Of a stretch of DNA of 64,000 nucleotides, positions 1 to 8,878 are shown in pieces. The stretch is from Peptoniphilus duerdenii ATCC BAA-1640 (GTDB taxonomy: Bacteria; Bacillota; Clostridia; Tissierellales; Peptoniphilaceae), in assembly GCF_000146345.1 (NCBI RefSeq), contig NZ_GL397071.1, positions 1,812,387 through 1,876,386 on the forward strand, read 5' to 3'. The position numbers and the translations under genes were made by a program. The notes beneath the pieces were generated by a model that saw nothing but the letters and a program-made list of their open reading frames with translations, made no database searches and was not told the DNA's origin. How positions within the stretch are numbered: position 1 is the first letter of the stretch; every line of letters begins with the position of its first letter.

Positions 1-44
1 AGATTTTGTAAAGCAAATTTAAATTTTATTTTTTTCGGTGATAT

Positions 45-1139
45 TTATATACTTTCTATATATTTATACAGTTCTTCTGAAGGCTTAATTGCATATGCTT
101 CTTTTAAAAGTTCTCTAGCTTCTTCTAGTTTATTTAAATTGACATAGATTACTCCCAAATTATATTTTAGATTGTAACTTGTGCTATTATTTTCTATACC
201 TTCTTCTAATATATAGGAAGCTTCTTTATATTTATTTAAATTTACTAAGCATATTGCAAGACTGTTGTAATAATCTTCTCTATTCTTATTTAGGCTAATG
301 GCTTTTTTATACTCTTCTATTGCGAGCTCTATTCTTCCTGTGGATTGATATACAAATCCTCTTAAGAAGTTTAGATAACTTTGATCTACATAGTAAAGAC
401 TCACATTTTTTAGAGCTTCTTCTGCTTTGTCAAAGTCTGAATAGTTTATATATGTTTCTGCAATTTCAATATTTGAATAGTCACTTATATCTTCTATCTC
501 TCTTCTCAAAGTATTTTTAAGCTCTTCATCTTCTACTAAATCTCCACTTTCTAAAGACTTTTCAAAGTACATTTTGCTCTTTAGATAATTTCCAATTGCC
601 TTGTTTATAATCCCAAGCCTGTAGTTTGAATATGGAATAATCTTCTTGTCTTCAATTTTTTCATAATTTACCAAAAGATTTTTTATTATCTCTGATTGGT
701 CTTCTTCTTTTAAATCTTTTCTATGCTCATCTAAGTAATTTTCTAAATAGATTAGTTTGTTATATTCTATTTCATCGTCTGAAATTCCAAGTCCAACAAA
801 TGAATTTAAATAGATGTATTTATCTAGATTATCCTCTGCTTTTAATGTATTTGTAATTACAAATGATTTTATATCTTTAATTATGGCTTCGAGGATTTCT
901 TTGTAACTATCTCTAAATTTAAATTCTGTATCGCATCCTAAGACATAGATAATTCCTTTGGATATTAAGTCAGCTCTCACTCCGATGTCATTTTTTTCTA
1001 TGGCAAGCTTCTTAATATCATCTACCATTATAGGAAGCGGAACCTCTTTTAAAAACTTAAAATCTTCTACAGTTGTATCTTCTTTAAGCTCGACGAAGCC
1101 TATATTGTTTAATCTCTTTTTTATTTCTTTTTCTATCAT
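45..1139 (-). CDS. TPR-repeat protein
   Basis: A 364-residue soluble protein whose C-terminal half (about residues 170-360) is a run of tetratricopeptide-type helical repeats with the usual small/aromatic spacing (for example YRLGIINKAIGNY, FLRGFVYQSTGRIELAIEEY, YNLGVIYVNLNKLEEA). TPR arrays bind proteins; no catalytic motif or signal peptide is visible, so only a scaffold or adaptor role can be inferred. The N-terminal 150 residues are not recognised. It is the last gene of the pheS-to-TPR operon and its ATG overlaps the stop of the membrane-protein gene upstream by four bases, suggesting translational coupling and perhaps a joint function with that protein. Confidence 0.75.
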   Translation of the reverse strand: MIEKEIKKRLNNIGFVELKEDTTVEDFKFLKEVPLPIMVDDIKKLAIEKNDIGVRADLISKGIIYVLGCDTEFKFRDSYKEILEAIIKDIKSFVITNTLKAEDNLDKYIYLNSFVGLGISDDEIEYNKLIYLENYLDEHRKDLKEEDQSEIIKNLLVNYEKIEDKKIIPYSNYRLGIINKAIGNYLKSKMYFEKSLESGDLVEDEELKNTLRREIEDISDYSNIEIAETYINYSDFDKAEEALKNVSLYYVDQSYLNFLRGFVYQSTGRIELAIEEYKKAISLNKNREDYYNSLAICLVNLNKYKEASYILEEGIENNSTSYNLKYNLGVIYVNLNKLEEARELLKEAYAIKPSEELYKYIESI

Positions 1140-1900
1140 ATTATTCCCTGAAACTTTCTTTTTCTTATTGATGATCCACGGAGCATCTTGTACATATGGT
1201 ATCTAAATATTGCAAAGGCTGAAAGTATTATTTCAAATATGAGTATACTTACAATTCTTGCTGGATTTAAACCAAGACTTATAAAGCTATTTATTGAATT
1301 TCCTATGTTTTGTAAAAGCAAATTGTCTGAAAAATAAAAGTTTCCTGTTCCGATCAGTATTTTTTCTAATCCAAAAATAACTATCGCCGTAGGTACTATC
1401 CAATGTATGAAGTTTTCTTTCATAAATACTAATGCTTCTTGAAATGCAGAGATTCCATTGTCTCCTTCTATATATATTCCCTCTGATACTGAAGAGAAAA
1501 TTATATTAATAATTATTCCTACTATTATATCTATACTTCCAATTGAGCCTACTCCCCTTAGTAAGTAGTCAAGTATTATTAATATGAAAAATACTGAATA
1601 AACTTGGTAAAAATATCTTCCAAAAGAGCCAGGCAAACTTTTTAAATTTATTCTTTTGTAGATTATTCCATCTTCTAACATTTGAAAATAGGATGAGATG
1701 AGTAGTGCATACCCCACCGGTCTTACAAATCCAATTAGTAAGTTGCCTCCTGCAAAACTTATCTTTAGACTAATATAACTAAATACTTCTATTAATAGAA
1801 AGTAAATCGGCGTTAATATTATGAGAAAAGGACATTCTTTTATGGATTTTATGGTTTTGCTGATACTAATTTTATATACGGATAATATATCTTCTAACAT
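1136..1900 (-). CDS. hypothetical polytopic membrane protein
   Basis: A 254-residue protein with about six hydrophobic segments (roughly residues 25-45, 55-75, 95-115, 120-140, 165-185 and 210-235). It has no signal peptide and ends in a basic, presumably cytoplasmic, tail. I do not recognise a family; the overall look resembles uncharacterised DUF975/YesL-like integral membrane proteins of Firmicutes, but I cannot assign one. A good ribosome binding site (AGGAGG) precedes the ATG. It lies between argS, from which a probable terminator separates it, and the TPR gene that it overlaps by four bases. Confidence 0.6.
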   Translation of the reverse strand: MLEDILSVYKISISKTIKSIKECPFLIILTPIYFLLIEVFSYISLKISFAGGNLLIGFVRPVGYALLISSYFQMLEDGIIYKRINLKSLPGSFGRYFYQVYSVFFILIILDYLLRGVGSIGSIDIIVGIIINIIFSSVSEGIYIEGDNGISAFQEALVFMKENFIHWIVPTAIVIFGLEKILIGTGNFYFSDNLLLQNIGNSINSFISLGLNPARIVSILIFEIILSAFAIFRYHMYKMLRGSSIRKRKFQGII

Positions 1901-1926
1901 AAATCCTCCTTTATTTATTTCTATAG

Positions 1927-1950
1927 AAAAAAGGAACTTTTAAGTCCCTT
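1927..1950 (-). terminator. probable terminator after argS
   Basis: An imperfect hairpin (GGGACTT / AAGTTCC on the minus strand, one mismatch) directly followed by a T-run, about 20 bases after the argS stop. It may only attenuate, because the next gene has its own ribosome binding site but no obvious promoter. Confidence 0.6.
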
Positions 1951-1970
1951 TTTATTTTTCTTATTATTTT

Positions 1971-3680
1971 TTACATTTTTTCAGGTGCTTCTATGCCAAG
2001 TAGTCTTAGTCCTTCTGATATGACATTCTTAACTGAATAGCATAGCATAAGCCTTGTGTTCTTAAGTTTTTCATCTTCTACATTGATGGTTACTTGGTTG
2101 TAGTACTTGTTGAAGTCTTTTGCAAGTTCTACCACATACCTACTGATAAAGAATGGTTCATATTTTTCTTTTGCATCTTCTACAACTTCTGTAAATTTGT
2201 AGAGATTTCTCAAAATATTTATTTCCATTTCATTATTAAGAAGTGATGAATCTACTTCTTTATTTATATCGAAACCACCTTTTTCAAGAAGTGAACATAT
2301 TCTAGCGTGAGCATATTGAACATAAGGTCCGCTTTCCCCTTCAAATGATAAGGTCTTATCCCAGTCAAATGTGTAGTCTTTTATTCTTTGATTGAATAGT
2401 TCTTGGAATTTTATAGCTCCAATTCCGACTTGTTTTGCAAGTTCTTCCTTGTTTGCTATCTTTACTCCGCTGGTTTCTTCTCTTTCGTTTAAGATTTCCA
2501 TTATCTTTTCGATGGCTTTGTTTAGTACGTCTATTAAATATACAACCCTTCCCTGTCTTGTGGAAAGTTTGCCATCTGCTAAGTTTATCATGCCAAATGC
2601 TACGTGGGTTACTTCGTCATACCAGTCGTATTGCATTTCTTTTAGAACCGCTTTTAATTGTTTGAAGTGTAGATTTTGTTCTGTTGCTACTACATATATA
2701 TTTTTTTCTGGATGGTATGTTTCGTGTCTGTATTCTGCTGCTGCAATATCCCTTGTTATATAAATGGTAGATCCGTCAGATTTTAGGATTAGAGCTGGTG
2801 GTAGATTATATTTTTCTAAATCTACAATTTTCGCTCCTTCAGAGTCTTTTAGTATTCCTAGTTTTTCCATTCTTTCTACTTGTTTCATCATTTTATCTGA
2901 ATAGAAAGACTCTCCATTGTAGGAATCGAATTTTATTCCGAGTAAATCATAGACAATGTTGAATTCTTTTAGTGATATTTCTCTAATCCAAGTCCAGATC
3001 TTAACTGCATCTTCATCACCTTTTTCAAGGCTTGCGAAGTAATGTCTGCATTCTTCTTTTATTTCTTCGTTTTGGTCAGCTTCTGTGTTAACTCTTACAT
3101 ATAGTTTTAATAGTTCTGGAATTGGATTCTTTTCAATCTCTTCTATATTTCCCCAATTTTTAATTGCATAAATTAGCATTCCAAATTGAGTTCCATAATC
3201 TCCTAAGTGGTTGATTGATACGACATTGTACCCTAAGAATTTGTGAATTCTCTTTAAACTATCTCCTATGATGGTGCTTCTGATGTGTCCTATATGAAAT
3301 GGCTTTGCAATATTAGGACTTGAATATTCAACTATTACGGTCTTACCTTCTCCAAGTTTGGATTTTCCATAATTTTCTTTTTCCTTTGAAATTTCTTCAA
3401 CAACGGTCTTAGCTAACACTTCTTTATTTGTAAAGAAGTTGATATAAGCGCCCTTGTTTTCTACTTTTTCAAAGTATTCTGACTTTATACTTGCTGCCAT
3501 TTCTTCAGCAATCATGTTTGGATTTTTTCTAAATATTTTAGCTAGAGAAAATACCGGGAATGCATAGTCTCCCATTTCATATGATGGTGGGATTTCAATT
3601 TGCATTAGAATATCTTCTTTGGTCATGCTTTCTATTTTATCTGATAATATCTTGGCTATTTCTTCTTTGAAATCTATCAT
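1971..3680 (-). CDS. argS: arginyl-tRNA synthetase
   Basis: Class I aminoacyl-tRNA synthetase that charges tRNA-Arg. The 569-residue protein has the ArgS N-terminal tRNA-binding (Add-1) domain in about residues 1-100. The catalytic HIGH motif appears within SSPNIAKPFHIGHIRST near residue 130, a KMSKS-equivalent loop within GKLSTRQG near residue 370, and the DALR anticodon-binding domain over the last 120 residues. Length is normal for the family. It follows mutS2 after eight bases and is followed by a likely terminator. Confidence 0.96.
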   Translation of the reverse strand: MIDFKEEIAKILSDKIESMTKEDILMQIEIPPSYEMGDYAFPVFSLAKIFRKNPNMIAEEMAASIKSEYFEKVENKGAYINFFTNKEVLAKTVVEEISKEKENYGKSKLGEGKTVIVEYSSPNIAKPFHIGHIRSTIIGDSLKRIHKFLGYNVVSINHLGDYGTQFGMLIYAIKNWGNIEEIEKNPIPELLKLYVRVNTEADQNEEIKEECRHYFASLEKGDEDAVKIWTWIREISLKEFNIVYDLLGIKFDSYNGESFYSDKMMKQVERMEKLGILKDSEGAKIVDLEKYNLPPALILKSDGSTIYITRDIAAAEYRHETYHPEKNIYVVATEQNLHFKQLKAVLKEMQYDWYDEVTHVAFGMINLADGKLSTRQGRVVYLIDVLNKAIEKIMEILNEREETSGVKIANKEELAKQVGIGAIKFQELFNQRIKDYTFDWDKTLSFEGESGPYVQYAHARICSLLEKGGFDINKEVDSSLLNNEMEINILRNLYKFTEVVEDAKEKYEPFFISRYVVELAKDFNKYYNQVTINVEDEKLKNTRLMLCYSVKNVISEGLRLLGIEAPEKM

Positions 3681-3688
3681 TATTTACC

Positions 3689-6049
3689 TCACTTAAATGT
3701 AACTACCGTTACTCCGTTTCCGCCTTCGTTGTAACTTGCGTCATCAAAAGATTTTATATATTTATTCTTTTTAAAGTCCGCTCTTAATTTTTCTCTTAGA
3801 ACCATAGTTCCTTTTCCATGTATTATTCTAACAGATTTTAGTCCAGAAAGATAACTGTCATCTAAAAACTTATCTACTTCTACCTTTGCGTCATCGAAAT
3901 TTCTACCCCTAACATCTATTTCTGTGGTTGCTGTTCTAGATTTATGTTTAATTATGTTCTTTGTAGATGATTTACTTGACTCTTCATCATCTATTCGGAT
4001 TATGGCTTCTTTCTTAACTTTCATCTTCATCATTCCCGCTTGAACTAGCACATCTCCATTCGAATCTGGCAGTTCGAGAACTGTTCCCTTTGCATTTAGT
4101 GACGCAATCATTACAGTTTCTCCAGGTTTTATATTTTCTGCAGGATTTTTAACTGCTTCTATGAGTATTTTATCTTTTTTAGATGCTTTGTTTAGATTTT
4201 CTCTTATTAGATCTTGAGATTCTTGTAATCTTCTCGCTTGGTCTTTTGAAACTTCTGAAACTACATCCTTTATTTCTGAAAGGGCAAGTTCTGACTCTTC
4301 TTTTGCACGATTTATTATCTGTCTTGCTTCTCTTCTTGCTTTTTCAAGTATATCTTCCCTTTTTTCCTTCATGGATGCGAGCTCTTCTTCCAATCTTTTG
4401 TTCTGCTTTTCTAAATCTATTTTATATAACTCTGCTTCTGAACGATGCTTTTCAATTTCCCATCTGTCTTTTTCAATATTTTCTAGAACTTTTTCAAATT
4501 CAATGCTATCTTGGGACATTTGTTTCTTGGCATCTTCTATTATATCATCCCTAAGTCCTAACCTTTTTGAAATTAAAAATGCATTACTCTTGCCAGGTAT
4601 TCCTATTATTAATCTATAGGTTGGTCTAAGTGTATCCACATCGAATTCCATGGAGGCATTTTGAACGCCTTCAGTGGTTAATGCATAGGTTTTAAGTTGA
4701 TTGTAGTGAGTTGTAGAGATGCATCTTATCTTTCTTTCAAGCATAAAATCCATTATGGATCTTGCTAGAGCAGCTCCTTCTGTTGGATCTGTTCCCGCTC
4801 CAAGTTCATCGAAAAGAACTAGGCTTCTTTCATCAGCGTTTTCCAAAATATTTACTATATTTACCATGTGAGAGCTAAATGTTGAAAGGGATTGCTCAAT
4901 GGATTGTTCATCCCCAATGTCAGAAAATATCTTGTCAAAGATTCCAACCTGAGATCCTTCTTCTGCAGGAATAAAGAGTCCGTACTGTGCCATTATATTT
5001 AATAGTCCTACTGTTTTTAAGGTTACAGTCTTACCTCCTGTGTTTGGCCCAGTTATAATAAGGGATGTGAACTCTTTTCCAAGACTTATATCTATCGGCA
5101 CAACTTCATTCTTTTTAAGTAGTGGATGCCTTGCCTTGTATAGTTTTAAAGATAAATCGTTATTTATTTTCGGTTTTGTAGCCTCCATCTCAAAGGCAAG
5201 CTTTGCTTTTGCAAATATAAAGTCGAGTCTAGATAAGATATCTTGATTTCCTTTTATTTGCAGCGAATAATCTGCCACATATGCAGATAATTCCGCAAGT
5301 ATCCTTTCGATTTCTTCTCTTTCTTCAATCTCTAAAGTCTTAAGCTCATTATTTAAATTTACAACGGCTATCGGTTCAATATATGCAGTTTGTCCCGTGG
5401 CACTCATATCGTGAACTAGACCCTTAATTTTATTTTTATTTTCAGATTTAACAGGAATTACATACCTTCCCTCACGCATGGTGACTATATTATCTTGTAA
5501 GTACTTGGAGCCAGAGTTCACTATTGAGTCGAGTTTCTCTCTAATCTGTTTGTTCTTAACGAAGATATTTCTTCTGATCTGTCTAAGTTTTGGACTTGCA
5601 GAATCAGAGATTTCCTCTTCAGATATTATACATTCACTTATTCTGTCTTCAATCTGTTTAGATGTAAATAATAGAGATGCCATGTCCTCGATTATTTCAT
5701 GGCTTTTGCCCTCATCATCTTCTTCCTCGATATATTTTTTAAGAAGTCTTGAAACCCTTAAAAAATCTGCAACATTTAATAGACTTCTCGCTCCTAGAGT
5801 TCCTCCAAGATCTAGCCTTGCTGTCGCTTCCTTTATATCGTGTATGCCAAAAAGAGGAGGAGTGCCTTTTTTATCAATTATATCTACTGCTTCATCCGTC
5901 TCTTTAAGCCTATTATTTATCTCCGTTTCTGAAATAGATATATCTGTTGAGTCTGCTACTTCTCTTCCAAGATCAGATTCACATTTTGTTTTAAGGTTTT
6001 CTAAAATTTTATCAAATTCAAGGGTTTTTATTGCTCTTAGCTCTTTCAT
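3689..6049 (-). CDS. mutS2: endonuclease MutS2
   Basis: MutS paralogue of Gram-positive bacteria with ATPase and nuclease activity. Established roles of the family are suppression of homologous recombination and, in Bacillus subtilis, splitting of collided ribosomes. The 786-residue protein shows a coiled lever region (about 130-300), the ATPase with Walker A GPNTGGKT near residue 335 and a Walker B segment LVLFDELGAGTDP near 410, a long charged coiled coil (about 510-640), and a C-terminal Smr nuclease domain (IDVRGRNFDDA, then RIIHGKGTMVLRE). Its ATG overlaps the stop of the U32 peptidase gene by four bases. Confidence 0.95.
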   Translation of the reverse strand: MKELRAIKTLEFDKILENLKTKCESDLGREVADSTDISISETEINNRLKETDEAVDIIDKKGTPPLFGIHDIKEATARLDLGGTLGARSLLNVADFLRVSRLLKKYIEEEDDEGKSHEIIEDMASLLFTSKQIEDRISECIISEEEISDSASPKLRQIRRNIFVKNKQIREKLDSIVNSGSKYLQDNIVTMREGRYVIPVKSENKNKIKGLVHDMSATGQTAYIEPIAVVNLNNELKTLEIEEREEIERILAELSAYVADYSLQIKGNQDILSRLDFIFAKAKLAFEMEATKPKINNDLSLKLYKARHPLLKKNEVVPIDISLGKEFTSLIITGPNTGGKTVTLKTVGLLNIMAQYGLFIPAEEGSQVGIFDKIFSDIGDEQSIEQSLSTFSSHMVNIVNILENADERSLVLFDELGAGTDPTEGAALARSIMDFMLERKIRCISTTHYNQLKTYALTTEGVQNASMEFDVDTLRPTYRLIIGIPGKSNAFLISKRLGLRDDIIEDAKKQMSQDSIEFEKVLENIEKDRWEIEKHRSEAELYKIDLEKQNKRLEEELASMKEKREDILEKARREARQIINRAKEESELALSEIKDVVSEVSKDQARRLQESQDLIRENLNKASKKDKILIEAVKNPAENIKPGETVMIASLNAKGTVLELPDSNGDVLVQAGMMKMKVKKEAIIRIDDEESSKSSTKNIIKHKSRTATTEIDVRGRNFDDAKVEVDKFLDDSYLSGLKSVRIIHGKGTMVLREKLRADFKKNKYIKSFDDASYNEGGNGVTVVTFK

Positions 6050-8346
6050 AATATTCCTCTATTGTAATGTCCTCTCGTTGCAACTATCTCTCTATTTTTG
6101 AAAAAATCTTTTAAGTCGTTAAAATCATTTTCTCTAAAGGCGTTAAGTACCATTTCCATAGTTTCTCTATCCTCTGTTGTCTGTACAATCCTTCTTCTAT
6201 CAATAAAATTTACTAAATTTTTATTGTCATATAAAAGTGGGTGAGAATTATAAATTATTGTCCTTCTATTTTCTCTTCTAAATCCAAAATCTTCTCCCAT
6301 CGAATCTCGCAAATAATGAAGTCCATTTCTTCTGCATTTTTCACAGTTGGAATTATCTTTACAATTTAGTTCAATAGAAATCGGACAGTGTTCCATCACC
6401 ATTACATTTAAATAACCGTAGACTATGGATTCAAGATTTCCACTTAGTTTCTTTCTAATTTCTTTTATCTGACTTAAATTTAGTTCGTTTGAAAGACTAA
6501 TACAATCAGATTGTTTTAAAAAGAATTCTCCCGAAAGTGAGTTGAAAATATTAAAAGAACTGTCCAATGTAAGTGGAATCTCTGAGTCTTTAAACATTTC
6601 AAGTTGACCTAAATTGTTAAGTAGTAGTCCTTCAGGTCTATATTTCTCAATATTTTCTTTTGCTTTTTCTAGTTCATCGTCAGTTAAAATCTGCGGCAAT
6701 TTTATATATTTCTTCGTATTTTTAAAAGAATATAGAGATAATTTTTCTATATCTTTAAGTGGAATATATACAATTTCTACTCCGTCTAAATTCAGTCCAT
6801 CCAAAACTTCTACATCATTTATTTCTAAAGTTAATCCAGAATCTGTAGTCTTTCTCTTTTCATATTTAAATTCGTAAGGAGTTTTTTCACTGTTCTTATA
6901 TAAAAATAATTTTTCAAGATTTTTTATAGCTTCTCTTCTCGCTTCGTTTAAAACACTGACAGGTACAAAAGATTCTCCGTCAGTTGTAATATCTAAGTCT
7001 TCTTCATTTCTTAGGAAGAAGTTGGTGTCATTTATTTTTTCAAATGATTTTCTGATATTTTCAATAGATATAGGCATGTTCTTAGCTTTTTCAACTAAGT
7101 TTTCAGAAGTGTATTCTGCAGTTTTTCCAAGAGATTTTGCTATAACTTTTATCGGATTTCCAACATTTACTTCAATTTTAAATTCAATTGGCAGCTTGTA
7201 AATATTTTCAATCTCTTTATCTATATTTTCTTCCAGTTCTCTTGAGTAGGTCCTTCTGATGTCAGAGTTTTCTTCCACTTCAAAAGGAAGTTTGATTTTA
7301 TTTTTGCCTATCTTTAAATCTTCATTAATGGTAAATCCTTTGAACTTACCATTCTTTAGATTAAATTCGATTCCATCTCCAGTTTTTAGTTCTCTATCCA
7401 AGATCATGGTTCCATTTTTAAAGCTTCCTACCACCACACCTCTGTTGTCCGGTCTATCATAGGACATAAGGCTTCTTCCAAAATCTTTAAATCCAAGTCC
7501 TTTTGTAAATTTTCTATTAAATAACTGTTCTACATTTTCTATATCCGATTTTTCAAGAGCATTATCTAGTTTTTTTCTATAAGCATGGACCACTTCATAG
7601 GCATACTCAGGTCTTTTCATACGACCTTCGATTTTAAAGGAATTAACCCCAGCCTTTATAAGTTCATCGATGGTATCAAAACTCATAAGATCCCTCGGTG
7701 AAAGAAAATATTTTTTATCAGAAAATACAGTCTTATCAGGATTTAAAATTTCATAAGGCTTTCTACAAGCTTGGGCGCAAGCACCTCTGTTTCCTGATCT
7801 TCCTCCTATAAGAGAACTCATGGTGCATTGTCCTGAATAGGAGATACAAAGCGCTCCGTGAATGAAGTGTTCTATATCTACTCCAAGTTTAGAAACCTTT
7901 TTAATGGTGTCCGTGCCAACTTCACGAGCCATTACCACTCTTTCAAATCCAAGTTCTTTTACATATTTAGCGCCGTAGTAATTGTTTATTGTCATTTGAG
8001 TAGATGCGTGAACTTCTAAATCCTCATACATTTTTGACAATATAAACCCTAAAGCAGGGTCTTGAACTATTACTCCATGGCACCCTGCTTTATTTAAAAA
8101 ATCTATATATTCAAAAAATTCATCTAATTCGCCATCAGAAATTAAAATATTGGTGGTTACAAATATCTTAACTCCTCTCATCCTGGCAAGCTTTACAGCT
8201 TCTACTATATCTTCATCAGAAAAATTAACCGCAGAAGCCCTAGCTGAAAATCTTCTACCTCCAAGATAGATTGCATCACAACCTGCATTTATAGATGCGA
8301 TAAGTGAATCCATCTTACCAGCAGGTGCCAATAACTCAATCTTCAT
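6046..8346 (-). CDS. U32 family peptidase-like protein (RlhA type, with DUF3656)
   Basis: A long U32-family protein of 766 residues. The N-terminal third is the U32 core, starting ELLAPAGKMDSL and carrying GALCISYSGQC and the cysteine cluster GNRGACAQACRKPYE. The rest matches the DUF3656 extension and ends with a further cysteine group (CPISIELNCKDNSNCEKC). In Escherichia coli the related long protein RlhA is needed for 23S rRNA C2501 hydroxylation, so the likely role is RNA hydroxylation rather than proteolysis; this is inferred from the family. It overlaps zapA by 11 bases and mutS2 by four. A second, shorter U32 protein is at 32190-33416. Confidence 0.88.
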   Translation of the reverse strand: MKIELLAPAGKMDSLIASINAGCDAIYLGGRRFSARASAVNFSDEDIVEAVKLARMRGVKIFVTTNILISDGELDEFFEYIDFLNKAGCHGVIVQDPALGFILSKMYEDLEVHASTQMTINNYYGAKYVKELGFERVVMAREVGTDTIKKVSKLGVDIEHFIHGALCISYSGQCTMSSLIGGRSGNRGACAQACRKPYEILNPDKTVFSDKKYFLSPRDLMSFDTIDELIKAGVNSFKIEGRMKRPEYAYEVVHAYRKKLDNALEKSDIENVEQLFNRKFTKGLGFKDFGRSLMSYDRPDNRGVVVGSFKNGTMILDRELKTGDGIEFNLKNGKFKGFTINEDLKIGKNKIKLPFEVEENSDIRRTYSRELEENIDKEIENIYKLPIEFKIEVNVGNPIKVIAKSLGKTAEYTSENLVEKAKNMPISIENIRKSFEKINDTNFFLRNEEDLDITTDGESFVPVSVLNEARREAIKNLEKLFLYKNSEKTPYEFKYEKRKTTDSGLTLEINDVEVLDGLNLDGVEIVYIPLKDIEKLSLYSFKNTKKYIKLPQILTDDELEKAKENIEKYRPEGLLLNNLGQLEMFKDSEIPLTLDSSFNIFNSLSGEFFLKQSDCISLSNELNLSQIKEIRKKLSGNLESIVYGYLNVMVMEHCPISIELNCKDNSNCEKCRRNGLHYLRDSMGEDFGFRRENRRTIIYNSHPLLYDNKNLVNFIDRRRIVQTTEDRETMEMVLNAFRENDFNDLKDFFKNREIVATRGHYNRGIL

Positions 8347-8878
8347 TGGTTAAGTTCTCAATTCTTCTCGAAAGTTCGATTATTTGTTTTTGGTTTTCGT
8401 AAATGGTATCGTGTAGCTTCTTCTTGCTCTTTTCTTGGTTTTCTAAATCTTCTTTTAAAAGTTTAATATCTAATTTCTTTTGGTTTATATCAGAAATCAA
8501 GTTTTTGTTTTCTTCTTTAAGAGCATTTATTTCGTCTGCTAATTCTCTGTTTTTCTTAAACTCAGCCCTATACTTTTCAGTAGCTTCATTGTTTGATTTC
8601 TTAGATTCTTCAAGCTCTTCAATGACGCCCATAAGTTTCTTTTCATCTTTTGAGATATTTTGAACTTCATTTAAAATCTTTTTATTCTTTTCAGCTCTGT
8701 CTAAAACATTTAACGAAGCTAGAAGAACTGCTTGCATCTGATTTAATCTGTAGTTGTTTCTCTTTACCTCTTTTATATTTTTATCTAATTCGCCAGCTAA
8801 AGATCTGATATATTTTTCATCCTCGTTCCCAACGACGTAGAAATTCATATCATCAATAACTACTTTTATCTTTTTCAT
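8336..8878 (-). CDS. zapA: ZapA-like cell division protein with long coiled coil
   Basis: The N-terminal ~80 residues match ZapA (KIKVVIDDMNFYVVGNEDEKYIRSLAGELD, here shown in part), the small protein that stabilises the FtsZ ring. Residues 80-180 form a highly charged coiled coil, making this 180 residues against roughly 85-110 for compact ZapA proteins; such extended versions occur in clostridia between pheT and a U32 gene, as here. It overlaps pheT by four bases (ATGA). Confidence 0.85.
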   Translation of the reverse strand: MKKIKVVIDDMNFYVVGNEDEKYIRSLAGELDKNIKEVKRNNYRLNQMQAVLLASLNVLDRAEKNKKILNEVQNISKDEKKLMGVIEELEESKKSNNEATEKYRAEFKKNRELADEINALKEENKNLISDINQKKLDIKLLKEDLENQEKSKKKLHDTIYENQKQIIELSRRIENLTNED